Part shown: piece after piece, positions 55,530 through 63,775 of the stretch | How positions within the stretch are numbered: the first letter of the stretch is position 1 | Layout of the letters: each line of letters begins with the position of its first letter | Source: Melioribacteraceae bacterium | GTDB taxonomy: Bacteria; Bacteroidota; Ignavibacteria; Ignavibacteriales; Melioribacteraceae | Assembly: GCA_021647785.1 (NCBI GenBank) | Contig: JAKIUC010000009.1 | Span: forward strand, 1 to 64,000 | DNA: 64,000 nucleotides | Direction of reading: 5' to 3' | Position numbers and translations under genes: made by a program | Notes under the pieces: model-generated | Database searches by the model: none | What the model saw: only the letters and a program-made list of their open reading frames with translations | What the model was told of the DNA's origin: nothing

Positions 55530-55701
55530 ATAATGTCGTGCCGATGGCACTGTTGTTATCTATTTTATTATTGATATTACCATAATATCGCTCCTCTGGA
55601 GCTTTTAGTACCGTAGGTACGATATTATGGTAAAAAAAACATATAAGCAAAAATAAATGCCATTCCGCAAAAAGATACGGAACAGGTAGGCACGACATTA
55701 T
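55530..55701. repeat. 172-bp element with 13-bp terminal inverted repeats and a nested family 2 palindrome
   Basis: ATAATGTCGTGCC at 55530-55542 is the exact reverse complement of GGCACGACATTAT at 55689-55701. Inside are a family 2 copy (TTACCATAATATCG at 55577-55590 with CGATATTATGGTAA at 55620-55633, centre GCTCCTCTGGAGC and GTACCGTAGGTAC) and a GTGCCGATGGCAC hairpin next to the left end. No coding capacity; it looks like a MITE or stacked palindromes. Confidence 0.7.
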
Positions 55702-55779
55702 CACTTTTTAAATAAAACTGTAATCATTGGAACTTAGTCTTCAACTTTTCCATAGGATGCTTAGAGCAAGGCACTTTCA

Positions 55780-56871
55780 TCATTGCCAGCCTGGAGTAGG
55801 ATAAGGAATAGTCTTCCAATCTAAAGTTCCATCATTTGTGTCAATACCTTTCTCTCTTCTTTGCATCGATTCTCCATTATATTTTGGCGGTGATTTTATC
55901 CATCCCCTATCAATTCTATCATCTAAAGTTGGATATCCGATACCTCCCGTTCGGTATTCAACACCATCAAGAATTGTTTCAATATCAATACCATCTTCCC
56001 AAACAGTATCTACACCACTCGTAATTATAACTCTATCTGAATCAAGTCTTATTATAAAGTCAATGTTTTTATCAAGACGAATATTTCGCAAGTTTGGAAC
56101 ACTTGGATTATCAAACTCGATAGCACTAAGTTGATTCACAAATTCCCAATCAGCATTACTTAAATTAATGCTTGTTGAAATAGAATTCTGATGATTATAA
56201 GCATCTCTGGCTAAAACTATAAATGAGTGTGGTTCAAATGGAAAATTCTGTTCACCTGAACGTCCTGGAAATTTAAATGCATAAGTTACTCCGTCAATAT
56301 CATTGTCAAAACCCCAATCACCACCTGGTGGCTGTGTACCTTCATCAGTAAAAGAGAGTCGGAATACTTGCATTCCATCAAGAAACTTTACATCATTGCT
56401 GCTATTATAAAGTTCAATAAACTGGTCTCTAAAGAAAAAAATATTATTTACAGGACCGCCAGCATATATTTCATTTATTGAAATTCCACTTGATGAAATA
56501 GGTTTTGCAAATATTGTATCATTCACTGGAGTTCCGCTAACAACCTCGATATTAGTGATATTGCCAACAATAAATATATTTGAATCATCAGGGTGTTTTT
56601 TTCTAGCAGAAATTTGGTAAATAGATGAAGGAATATCTGTGAGATGCATCGCACCAGTTTCATCAGTATGTTCAGTTCTCATTCCATATTCTGAAACAAG
56701 AATCATCTCAGCATTTGCAAGGGGTATATAGCTTTTACTCGAATCACTATTAACAACTTCCCACATTGCAGCAATTTTCAGTTCAGCTTTGCCATCCACT
56801 TGAACCGGTGCTTTTTCCTGACAAGAAAATAGAACTGCTAATAATGATATAAATAATATTCTTTTTTTCAT
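55780..56871 (-). CDS. DUF4876-like lipoprotein
   Basis: A lipobox (LFSCQEK, Cys17) and a short carboxypeptidase-regulatory-like domain (residues 28-120) are followed by a region with SISINEIYAGGP-like and FIELYNSS motifs that recalls lamin-tail-like beta sandwiches. The overall form fits DUF4876 proteins that accompany TonB receptors in Bacteroidota. The gene ends upstream of the barrel gene, and the TonB receptor gene lies just upstream of it, separated by a family 1 repeat. Confidence 0.75.
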   Translation of the reverse strand: MKKRILFISLLAVLFSCQEKAPVQVDGKAELKIAAMWEVVNSDSSKSYIPLANAEMILVSEYGMRTEHTDETGAMHLTDIPSSIYQISARKKHPDDSNIFIVGNITNIEVVSGTPVNDTIFAKPISSSGISINEIYAGGPVNNIFFFRDQFIELYNSSNDVKFLDGMQVFRLSFTDEGTQPPGGDWGFDNDIDGVTYAFKFPGRSGEQNFPFEPHSFIVLARDAYNHQNSISTSINLSNADWEFVNQLSAIEFDNPSVPNLRNIRLDKNIDFIIRLDSDRVIITSGVDTVWEDGIDIETILDGVEYRTGGIGYPTLDDRIDRGWIKSPPKYNGESMQRREKGIDTNDGTLDWKTIPYPTPGWQ

Positions 56872-56919
56872 TTTTCTATAATTTAATTTTTATAAAGTCT
56901 TTATAAAACAAATACTTTC

Positions 56920-57030
56920 TATACCGACAATGAATAGGTTTTCGGAATTCCAAAAGCGAATATTGTCGGTATATAACAACCAAATTGTCCTGCTAAGCGG
57001 GACCAATTTGGGTTGTATATATTTTAAAAT
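56920..57030 (+). repeat. family 1 modular palindromic repeat, compact copy
   Basis: It runs TATACCGACAATGAA, TTTTCGGAATTCC, AAAAGCGAATATTGTCGG, TATATAACAACCAAATTGTC, core CCTGCTAAGCGGGA, then CCAATTTGGGTTGT and TATATATTTTAAAAT. Outer and inner palindromes are both complete. Its end contains the TAA stop (57024-57026) of the TonB receptor gene on the other strand. Confidence 0.8.
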
Positions 57031-59702
57031 AATTTATCAAATATCATACTAAATTCAATTCCATAAAACAATTCCGGATTTCTACTATCCTCTTTATATT
57101 TTTTATTCACAGGGTCGTAGTAATTCCAAATTGCCGGATCATCCATAAAATTATTAACGTAAAATGAAACCTCAGCCCCATCAAAAAGTGATTTTGAAAC
57201 ATTGAAACTGAATAACCACTTAGGTGGTCTTGAAATCACGGACTCTTGATAATCGCGATCAGTTTTTCCTTTGTCGGTTAACAAATTGTAATCAACTGGT
57301 ATTAAGGAAAATTTTTGTTTCCTATCTCCATACAACTGCTCTCCTCGTAAGGTAACCCAAAGACCCAATTCTTTATTTATATATTTCACATAATAATTTA
57401 TCTGCAATCTATCTTGCCAATTACCTGATGAAGGATAGTAAAACCCAATCAATGTATCGGTAGTAACATTAGGGACTTGGTAGTTTGCAATTTGCCCAAT
57501 GCTTTCATCGTTAGTAAACTTATAGGAATATCCTCTACTTGGAGTTTTATTATAACTATACGAGCCTGTAATTTTGAAGTTCATATTAAGTGGTTTAATC
57601 TGTGCTGTTTTAAAAATAAATTCTATACCCTTACTTCTATTGGCTCCAATGTTATAGTATAACGAATATTCATCCACATAATAGACAACTTTTTTTCTGT
57701 TATCATCAATTTCAGTAAATACTTGTTTTTTTTGAATCTTGGGCTGGTTATTTCTTTCACGATAGTAAGCAGTTAAAGAGATTCCTATTTTATCTAAAAA
57801 TTTGTGGTCGTACGAAATCTCTAATTGTGTTGTTTTATAACCCTGCAAATCTGGAACTTTCTTATCAAATCTAAAATATTCTGTATCACCGGTTATTGGG
57901 TTTCTCCATTTCAACACACTTTCCGGAGGATAAATACGGCTCATAGCTGGCGATTTTGAACTACTTCCAAAATTAATTCTTAACTGATTATTCGGAGAAA
58001 AATATGTTAACAAACTTATTCTCGGATTAAAAAAACTTCCTTGATATGACTCGACTAAATCGCCATCACCCCAAAGCCCGCTTACATTAAATGAATTTGG
58101 TCTATACATTTCATATCGAAACCCAAACATAAGCGTAAAGTCAAAAAGGAAATGTCCAGTCAGTTTATCCTCAGCATACAGACTAAAGATTAGTTGCCCT
58201 GGAATAGAATCAAAAGTGTATGAACGCTTCTTCGATTCAACTCCGTAGTAATTATAAACAGTATCTATAATTAAACCTTCACCACTATTAGCATCATACT
58301 GAACCTCTGTACCTGCAAGGAAGTTATGAATAAAATCTCCAGTATAAAAAATATTTTGCCATTCAAACCTTCCGCCAGCAAGCCATTGAATTCCTTTAGT
58401 TTCAGCTTTTCCAATATATGAAGATACCGTATCTCCCTCTGGAGTAACAAGATACTCAGTTCTTAATCTACTTCTCATTGAGTTTATTTTCTTCATACTT
58501 ACATAGGCATTGTACTTGAATTTAGAGATTTGATTAAAAGGTTTCACAGTTCCCCAAGTATTAAGCCCAACTGTATAGCCTCTATTAAAATCTTTGGTTT
58601 TTAATAGATCGCCTTGAGGTTCTTTTTCATCATTAATAAACTGACCTTTTAATTTGTAGCGTGCAGTCCAATTATTATAATGTTCAGCAGCATAAATTAG
58701 TTGTGCTGTCATTCTAGTATATTCATCACCTACTAATCGTAAATCTCTTTCACTACGAGCAGCATTGGCATTATAATTAAGTGAATTATTACCGAGACTA
58801 AAACCACCTCCAAAATTAACCTCGCTTATTTTCGGATTGTTCTTAATTTTTATTCTGTGCGGAGCTACTCCCATTTTAGTTTTAAGTTCAATAATTCCGT
58901 TAGAAAAATCGCCATATCTCACGGAAGGCATTCCGAGAATAACTGAGACAGATTCGAGATTATCGGCTGGTATTTCTCTCAAATCAACGCTGCCTCCCAT
59001 ACTGTTCATACCAAACTTTGATCCGGATAGAGCTTCAAATTGCAAATTAGAATTATTTGAAATAGGCTCACCATCAATAATTATTTTTGTACCAAATGCA
59101 TCTATCTGTTCTTCGGCAGTAGTACCTGCTGATGCTCTAATAGCTATTTGGCTCGTTTTATTTATACCAGGGTTTGTTTTTTGAATCCCAGGAACTAAAT
59201 CAAGAACATCGCCCAAATTTGTTGCTTGGTAATGTTCAATTTCTCCGGAACTAATATCAGTTGTAGTAGCAATATCTCTGGGTAGTAAATCATCTTTAGC
59301 TGATACTATTATTCCGCCAACATTAAAGGATTCTGGTTTTAGATTAAAATTTAATTGAATTAATCTCTCTTTAACGATTTCAATTTCAACAACTTTTTTA
59401 GTGTAACCAACGTAAGATGCTTGTACTTTATATTTCCCAACTGGAATATTTTCTAATCTGAATTTTCCCTCAAAATTAGCAGTTGTGCCAAAGGTAGTAC
59501 CAATTAAAATTATGTTTGCTGAAAATAACGACTTCCCTTTTTCATCTAAAACTACACCCTTTATTCCACCACTACTCTCTTCTGTGAAATCTAAATTTTG
59601 TTTTGAATTATTTATCCATGTTTGCGAAAGGCTTACTTGCTGAAATAAAAATAAAAAGAAAAAAAGGGATATGAAAAATTTTTCTAACAGAACTCCCACC
59701 AA
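57024..59702 (-). CDS. TonB-dependent receptor with carboxypeptidase-regulatory-like N-terminal domain
   Basis: After a signal peptide (to about residue 27) comes a CarboxypepD_reg-like domain (residues 45-130: IKGVVLDEKGKSLFSANI, VQASYVGYTKKVVEI), a plug domain (about 135-255, with DVLDLVPGIQKTNPG and the SVRYGDFSNGIIELKT end), and a 22-strand-type barrel. Length 892 residues. The start is unusual: no ATG fits, so TTG at 59702 or GTG at 59699 must be used; GGGAG lies right there. The transported substrate is unknown. It sits above the DUF4876 lipoprotein and the barrel gene. Confidence 0.88.
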   Translation of the reverse strand: MVGVLLEKFFISLFFFLFLFQQVSLSQTWINNSKQNLDFTEESSGGIKGVVLDEKGKSLFSANIILIGTTFGTTANFEGKFRLENIPVGKYKVQASYVGYTKKVVEIEIVKERLIQLNFNLKPESFNVGGIIVSAKDDLLPRDIATTTDISSGEIEHYQATNLGDVLDLVPGIQKTNPGINKTSQIAIRASAGTTAEEQIDAFGTKIIIDGEPISNNSNLQFEALSGSKFGMNSMGGSVDLREIPADNLESVSVILGMPSVRYGDFSNGIIELKTKMGVAPHRIKIKNNPKISEVNFGGGFSLGNNSLNYNANAARSERDLRLVGDEYTRMTAQLIYAAEHYNNWTARYKLKGQFINDEKEPQGDLLKTKDFNRGYTVGLNTWGTVKPFNQISKFKYNAYVSMKKINSMRSRLRTEYLVTPEGDTVSSYIGKAETKGIQWLAGGRFEWQNIFYTGDFIHNFLAGTEVQYDANSGEGLIIDTVYNYYGVESKKRSYTFDSIPGQLIFSLYAEDKLTGHFLFDFTLMFGFRYEMYRPNSFNVSGLWGDGDLVESYQGSFFNPRISLLTYFSPNNQLRINFGSSSKSPAMSRIYPPESVLKWRNPITGDTEYFRFDKKVPDLQGYKTTQLEISYDHKFLDKIGISLTAYYRERNNQPKIQKKQVFTEIDDNRKKVVYYVDEYSLYYNIGANRSKGIEFIFKTAQIKPLNMNFKITGSYSYNKTPSRGYSYKFTNDESIGQIANYQVPNVTTDTLIGFYYPSSGNWQDRLQINYYVKYINKELGLWVTLRGEQLYGDRKQKFSLIPVDYNLLTDKGKTDRDYQESVISRPPKWLFSFNVSKSLFDGAEVSFYVNNFMDDPAIWNYYDPVNKKYKEDSRNPELFYGIEFSMIFDKLF

Positions 59703-59790
59703 CGTTTATTATTGATTTACCAAATTACAATAACTAAAAATTAAACTCAATTCTATTATTGGGGAAATAATTGTACCCTTTTACTTATGA

Positions 59791-59840
59791 ATATTACCAT
59801 AATATCGCTGCTCTGGAGCTTTTAGTACCGTAGGTACAAT
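59791..59840. repeat. family 2 palindromic element, right arm decayed
   Basis: ATATTACCATAATATCGC, TGCTCTGGAGC and GTACCGTAGGTAC match the copy at 55577 closely, but the right arm has become caatatatatata. It lies between galE and the TonB receptor gene. Confidence 0.7.
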
Positions 59841-59951
59841 ATATATATAGTATTGAATCCGCCGCCCGAGGATGTCGGAATGGTTGAATTGCTGTAATAG
59901 CCTATCTGGCAACTGCCTGAAACAATTTAACAATTATTCGTAGTAAAGTGT

Positions 59952-60971
59952 TTACAAGTTAGTTTCAAATCCATTAGGGTTCTGTGATTGCCATCGCCAC
60001 GAATCTTCGCACATTTTTTCAATTCCATATTTTGCTTCCCAGCCTAACTCTTTTTTCGCAAGAGCAGGATTAGCATAACAAGCTGCAATATCACCAGGTC
60101 TTCTATCAACAATTTTAAAAGCTATCTCTTTATTGGATGCTTTTGCAAAGGCATTAACAACCTGAATTACAGAGTATCCATTTCCAGTTCCTAAATTATA
60201 CACAACACAACCAGGATTTTGGACTAATTTTCTTAACGCTTTTAAATGCCCTTTTGCTAAATCGACAACATGAATATAATCACGAACCCCAGTGCCATCA
60301 ATAGTTGGATAGTCATTTCCAAAAATGGATAGCTCTTTTCTTTTGCCAACCGCAACTTGAGTTATAAAGGGCATCAGATTATTTGGAATTCCATTTGGGT
60401 CTTCACCAATTTTACCAGATTCGTGAGCACCAACAGGATTAAAATAACGGAGTATTGCAATATCCCAGCTATTATCCGATTTATATAAATCTCGTAGGAT
60501 TTCCTCAATCATTAATTTTGAGTGCCCATAAGGGTTTGTTGCAGAGAGTGGAAAGTCCTCTGTAATAGGAACTTTATGAGGGTCCCCATAAACAGTAGCC
60601 GAAGAACTAAATACCAATTTGGTAACATCATTATTCATCATTACTTCCAAAAGATTCAAAGTACCGGAAACATTATTACTGTAGTAGTGAAGTGGAATTT
60701 CTACCGATTCGCCAACAGCTTTAAGTCCGGCAAAATGAATAACTGCATCAACATTTTCATCAACAAATATTTTATTCAGTTTCTCTTTCTCTAATAGGTC
60801 AGTTTCGTAAAATTTAATTTTTGTATTAGTTATCGCTTCAACTCTATTAAGTGATTCAATTTTACTGTTACTAAGATTATCAACAATTACAACTTCATTA
60901 CCATCTTCAACTAACTCTATTACAGTATGGCTTCCAATATACCCCACACCACCGGTAACTAATATTTTCAT
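59952..60971 (-). CDS. galE: UDP-glucose 4-epimerase
   Basis: Short-chain dehydrogenase fold enzyme that interconverts UDP-glucose and UDP-galactose for surface sugars. The NAD-binding motif is TGGVGYIGSHTVIEL at residues 6-20, the catalytic Ser lies in SSSATVYGDP, and the Tyr-X-X-X-Lys pair in NPYGHSKLMIE. Length 339 residues is standard. The gene is divergent from rpsU. Confidence 0.95.
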   Translation of the reverse strand: MKILVTGGVGYIGSHTVIELVEDGNEVVIVDNLSNSKIESLNRVEAITNTKIKFYETDLLEKEKLNKIFVDENVDAVIHFAGLKAVGESVEIPLHYYSNNVSGTLNLLEVMMNNDVTKLVFSSSATVYGDPHKVPITEDFPLSATNPYGHSKLMIEEILRDLYKSDNSWDIAILRYFNPVGAHESGKIGEDPNGIPNNLMPFITQVAVGKRKELSIFGNDYPTIDGTGVRDYIHVVDLAKGHLKALRKLVQNPGCVVYNLGTGNGYSVIQVVNAFAKASNKEIAFKIVDRRPGDIAACYANPALAKKELGWEAKYGIEKMCEDSWRWQSQNPNGFETNL

Positions 60972-61097
60972 TTCACAACTCTGTTTTCTTCATTTTTATA
61001 GTTGCAATATAATATTTTACTATTTGAAATAATGAGTTATTTAATTAAATTTGATGTTCACATTAAATTAATAACCACTGAAAGGTAGGTGATAACT

Positions 61098-61292
61098 TTG
61101 GTTGGCATTATTCTGTCTGATAATGAGAATATTGACAGAGCTCTGAAACGTTTTAAAAAGAAATATGAGCGTTCTGGTGTTCTTAAAGAATTTAAGAAAC
61201 GTCAGTATTTCGTGAAACCTTCTATGGAAAATAGATTGGAACGAATTAAAGCAAAAAGACGAGCTTACAAAGAATCTCGTAGAGATCGCTAA
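61098..61292 (+). CDS. rpsU: 30S ribosomal protein S21
   Basis: Small basic ribosomal protein next to the anti-Shine-Dalgarno end of 16S rRNA. The product reads [18 protein letters not shown], then [15 protein letters not shown] place the start at TTG 61098 because AGGTAGGTGAT at 61083-61093 forms a strong Shine-Dalgarno site at the right distance; the GTG at 61089 lies inside that site and would add three residues. A terminator follows at once, so it is monocistronic. Confidence 0.93.
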   Translation: MVGIILSDNENIDRALKRFKKKYERSGVLKEFKKRQYFVKPSMENRLERIKAKRRAYKESRRDR

Positions 61293-61297
61293 AGTTA

Positions 61298-61329
61298 AAA
61301 ACCCCTCAAATTTGAGGGGTTTCTTTTTA
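61298..61329 (+). terminator. terminator after rpsU
   Basis: ACCCCTCAAA and TTTGAGGGGT (61301-61320) form a perfect stem, extended by A-T pairs, followed by TTCTTTTT. It also lies at the end of the convergent LOG-family gene. Confidence 0.92.
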
Positions 61330-62148
61330 TTTCAAATAATGTTTTGTGAAGTGCTCAGTAACTTTTATGAAAACTTCATCAATAGAGTTACAGATATCGA
61401 ACAATTTTAAATCGCTCTTACTCACTGTACCAAACTCAACAAGTTTATCAAAATTTATTACTTCCCTCCAAAATTTTTCATCATAAATAATTACTTTCAT
61501 ATTCTTTTTGATTTTTTTAGTTTGCATCAATGTTATCACTTCCATGAATTCATCCAAAGTTCCGAAACCGCCCGGGAAAACAATCAATGCTTTTGCAAGA
61601 TATACGAACCAAAATTTTCTCATAAAGAAGTAGTGAAATTCGTATGTAGATTCTGCTTTCAAATACTTGTTTCCAAACTGCTCAAACGGAATTGAGATAT
61701 TTAACCCTATTGAATCTCCACCAGCTAACTTAGCACCTTTGTTTGCAGCTTCCATTATTCCTGGTCCGCCACCACTACAAACTATAAAACGTTTCTCCTG
61801 CTCCGATAGTTTCATAGACCACTCAGTTAATCTTTTTGATAGCTCTACAGCCTCTTCATAGTATCGTGACATCACAAGCATTTTCTCAGCCAGTACAAGT
61901 TCTTCTTTATATTTACGCGATGTTTTCTTCCCAGATTTCTTTAATTCTCTAAGTCTTGCTTTCGCTTCTTTCTCTGATTTAATTCTTGCTGACCCAAAAA
62001 ATACTATTGTATCAACAATTTTATTTTTACTGAATCGTAATTTGGGTTCAATAAACTCTGATAAAATCCTTAATTCTCTAGCTCCTGCTGAGTTAAGAAA
62101 TTCACCGTTATTATAAGCCCTTAAAACTCCTGCCTTCTTTTTCGACAT
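61327..62148 (-). CDS. LOG family protein (TIGR00730-type)
   Basis: The nucleotide-binding motifs GGGPGIMEAANKGA near residue 147 and PGGFGTLDEFMEV near residue 210 define the family. Some members release cytokinin bases from their ribotides; others cleave purine monophosphates, and the old label lysine decarboxylase is wrong. At 273 residues it is longer than the core family, with a basic helical N-terminal part (residues 1-100). It converges on rpsU and is followed by its shared terminator. Confidence 0.88.
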   Translation of the reverse strand: MSKKKAGVLRAYNNGEFLNSAGARELRILSEFIEPKLRFSKNKIVDTIVFFGSARIKSEKEAKARLRELKKSGKKTSRKYKEELVLAEKMLVMSRYYEEAVELSKRLTEWSMKLSEQEKRFIVCSGGGPGIMEAANKGAKLAGGDSIGLNISIPFEQFGNKYLKAESTYEFHYFFMRKFWFVYLAKALIVFPGGFGTLDEFMEVITLMQTKKIKKNMKVIIYDEKFWREVINFDKLVEFGTVSKSDLKLFDICNSIDEVFIKVTEHFTKHYLK

Positions 62149-62186
62149 AATTACTCCTTACTTTAAAATTTGGATTGTGAATATAC

Positions 62187-62223
62187 GAAAAAACCTACCC
62201 TTTCCTAAAAGAAAAGATAGGTT
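62187..62223 (-). terminator. terminator after secG
   Basis: On the minus strand AAACCTATCTTTTC pairs with GGAAAGGGTAGGTTT with small mismatches around TTTTA, and TTTTCG follows. It lies 26 bases beyond the secG stop. Confidence 0.8.
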
Positions 62224-62248
62224 TATCAAAAACTAGTTTAATTTAAAT

Positions 62249-62605
62249 TTAGTTTCCGAGATTTGCTGGGGCATTATCCTCTGTAGCAGGAGGAAGGTTT
62301 GGGGTTATTGGAGCTTGCTGAGATTGAGAACCCTGAATAATACTCTCTCTTTGTTCACTGGTTGTTTGCCCTGGTAAAAAGAAAAGGTTAATAACAATTG
62401 CTAAAACCAATAGCGAACCACCTAACCACCAAGTTGATTTACTTAAAAAATCGGCTGTTCTTCTTGAACCAAACATATTTCCAAAACCACCACCGGCACC
62501 ACCTGTAATGCCAGCCATACCGCCACCTTTACTCGATTGTAATAAAATTACAACCACAAGTAAAAATGAAATTATTATTGATATCGTAATTAATAAAGTG
62601 TACAT
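62249..62605 (-). CDS. secG: preprotein translocase subunit SecG
   Basis: Two transmembrane helices (about residues 3-22 and 60-78) flank the conserved loop LLQSSKGGGMAGITGG and GNMFGSRRTADFLSK. A Gln/Pro/Ala-rich tail of 35 residues ends the protein. TAGGAGAAAC lies upstream of the ATG. The tRNA-Met gene lies 25 bases upstream on the same strand, so both may be read together, as tRNA-secG pairs often are. Confidence 0.95.
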   Translation of the reverse strand: MYTLLITISIIISFLLVVVILLQSSKGGGMAGITGGAGGGFGNMFGSRRTADFLSKSTWWLGGSLLVLAIVINLFFLPGQTTSEQRESIIQGSQSQQAPITPNLPPATEDNAPANLGN

Positions 62606-62629
62606 CTAATGTTTCTCCTAATAAAATTG

Positions 62630-62703
62630 TAGCGAGGGAGGGATTTGAACCCCCGACACGTGGATTATGATTCCACTGCTCTAACCAACTGAGCTACCTC
62701 GCC
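62630..62703 (-). tRNA. tRNA-Met (anticodon CAT), elongator type
   Basis: On the minus strand the acceptor GGCGAGG pairs with CCTCGCT (first pair G-U), followed by discriminator A. The D arm is AGCTCAGTTGGTTAGAGC, the anticodon arm GTGGA-ATCATAA-TCCAC gives CAT, and the T arm is GGGGG-TTCAAAT-CCCTC. An initiator is excluded because position 1 and 72 pair. A tRNA-Ile with lysidine-modified CAT cannot be fully excluded. No CCA is encoded. Confidence 0.93.
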
Positions 62704-62776
62704 AACTCTTTAAAATACAGACATGTAATATAAAGATAGAATGAAATAATTTCAAGAATTAAGAATTAATTTTTAA

Positions 62777-63775
62777 TTAAGTTTCACGTTTTTTAAGTAG
62801 ATAAATAAATACTGGTGCTCCAATTATTGCAGTTACAACACCAACAGGAAGCTCGGATGGTAAAATAACCGTTCGTGCAATTGTATCTGTAAAAACAAGA
62901 AATATTGCACCTATTAAAAATGATGCTGGTACAACAATTCGGTTATCGCTGCTAAATATAATACGGACAAAGTGCGGAATCAGTAATCCGACAAAACCAA
63001 TAATTCCACTTACAGAAACAATAATTCCAACTAAAACACTCGCCAATATATATATTACCGATTTAATTCTCTTTGGGTTTAATCCAAGGTTCGAGGCATC
63101 TTCATCCCCCATTGCAAGTAGATTTAATTTATAACCAAAAAGGGAGAGTACCACTGATATAATAAGGGAGAATATTACAATATAATAAGCCGAAAAATTA
63201 TCAGCCATTGCAAGATTTCCGACAAGCCAAAAAATTGCTGTACGTAGAGTATCATTCAGAAATGTTAAGAGTAAAAGAATTAATGCCGAGAAAAATGCTC
63301 CAATCATTACACCTGTTAGAAGAAGAATATTTGGTTGTAATTTCCCAAATCGATGCCCAATAATGAAAACTAATAGAATTACAATAGAGGCACCGATAAT
63401 AGAAAATAATTCAACCCAAATAAATGATAGCCCAAGAAGCAAAGCCAGGACTGCACCAAAACTCCCTCCGCTTGAAACACCAAGTATATATGGGTCTGCA
63501 AGTGGGTTCATTAATAGAGATTGGAAAACTGCACCAGCTACCGAAAGCCCTCCGCCAACCCCAATAGCCAACAGTAATCTAGGGATTCTAATATGCAAAA
63601 TAATTTCTTGAATAGTATCGGTTGAAGAACCAGAAAAAGAAGCAAACAATTCTGATATATTTATATTAGCTGACCCAAGAAGTAAAGAGAAAAGAGATGT
63701 GAAAATTAACAGAATAAATAATACTGTTAGCTTCCACATTAGCGATTTAAGATTTATGCTTCTATCAAATTCCAT
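62777..63775 (-). CDS. FecCD/BtuC-family ABC transporter permease
   Basis: Permease for iron-siderophore, haem or cobalamin import. The family motifs are SVAGAVFQSLLMNPLADPYI near residue 80 and GLLIPHFVRIIF near residue 262, with about ten membrane helices over 332 residues. Neither the ATPase nor the binding protein is next to it downstream; they could lie elsewhere. The start overlaps the preceding GTPase gene by 22 bases. Confidence 0.9.
   Translation of the reverse strand: MEFDRSINLKSLMWKLTVLFILLIFTSLFSLLLGSANINISELFASFSGSSTDTIQEIILHIRIPRLLLAIGVGGGLSVAGAVFQSLLMNPLADPYILGVSSGGSFGAVLALLLGLSFIWVELFSIIGASIVILLVFIIGHRFGKLQPNILLLTGVMIGAFFSALILLLLTFLNDTLRTAIFWLVGNLAMADNFSAYYIVIFSLIISVVLSLFGYKLNLLAMGDEDASNLGLNPKRIKSVIYILASVLVGIIVSVSGIIGFVGLLIPHFVRIIFSSDNRIVVPASFLIGAIFLVFTDTIARTVILPSELPVGVVTAIIGAPVFIYLLKKRET

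Noticed and set aside
61089-61097. GTG at 61089 as the start of rpsU
   Set aside because: The codon lies inside the Shine-Dalgarno sequence itself; TTG at 61098 has the right spacing and gives the usual S21 N-terminus.
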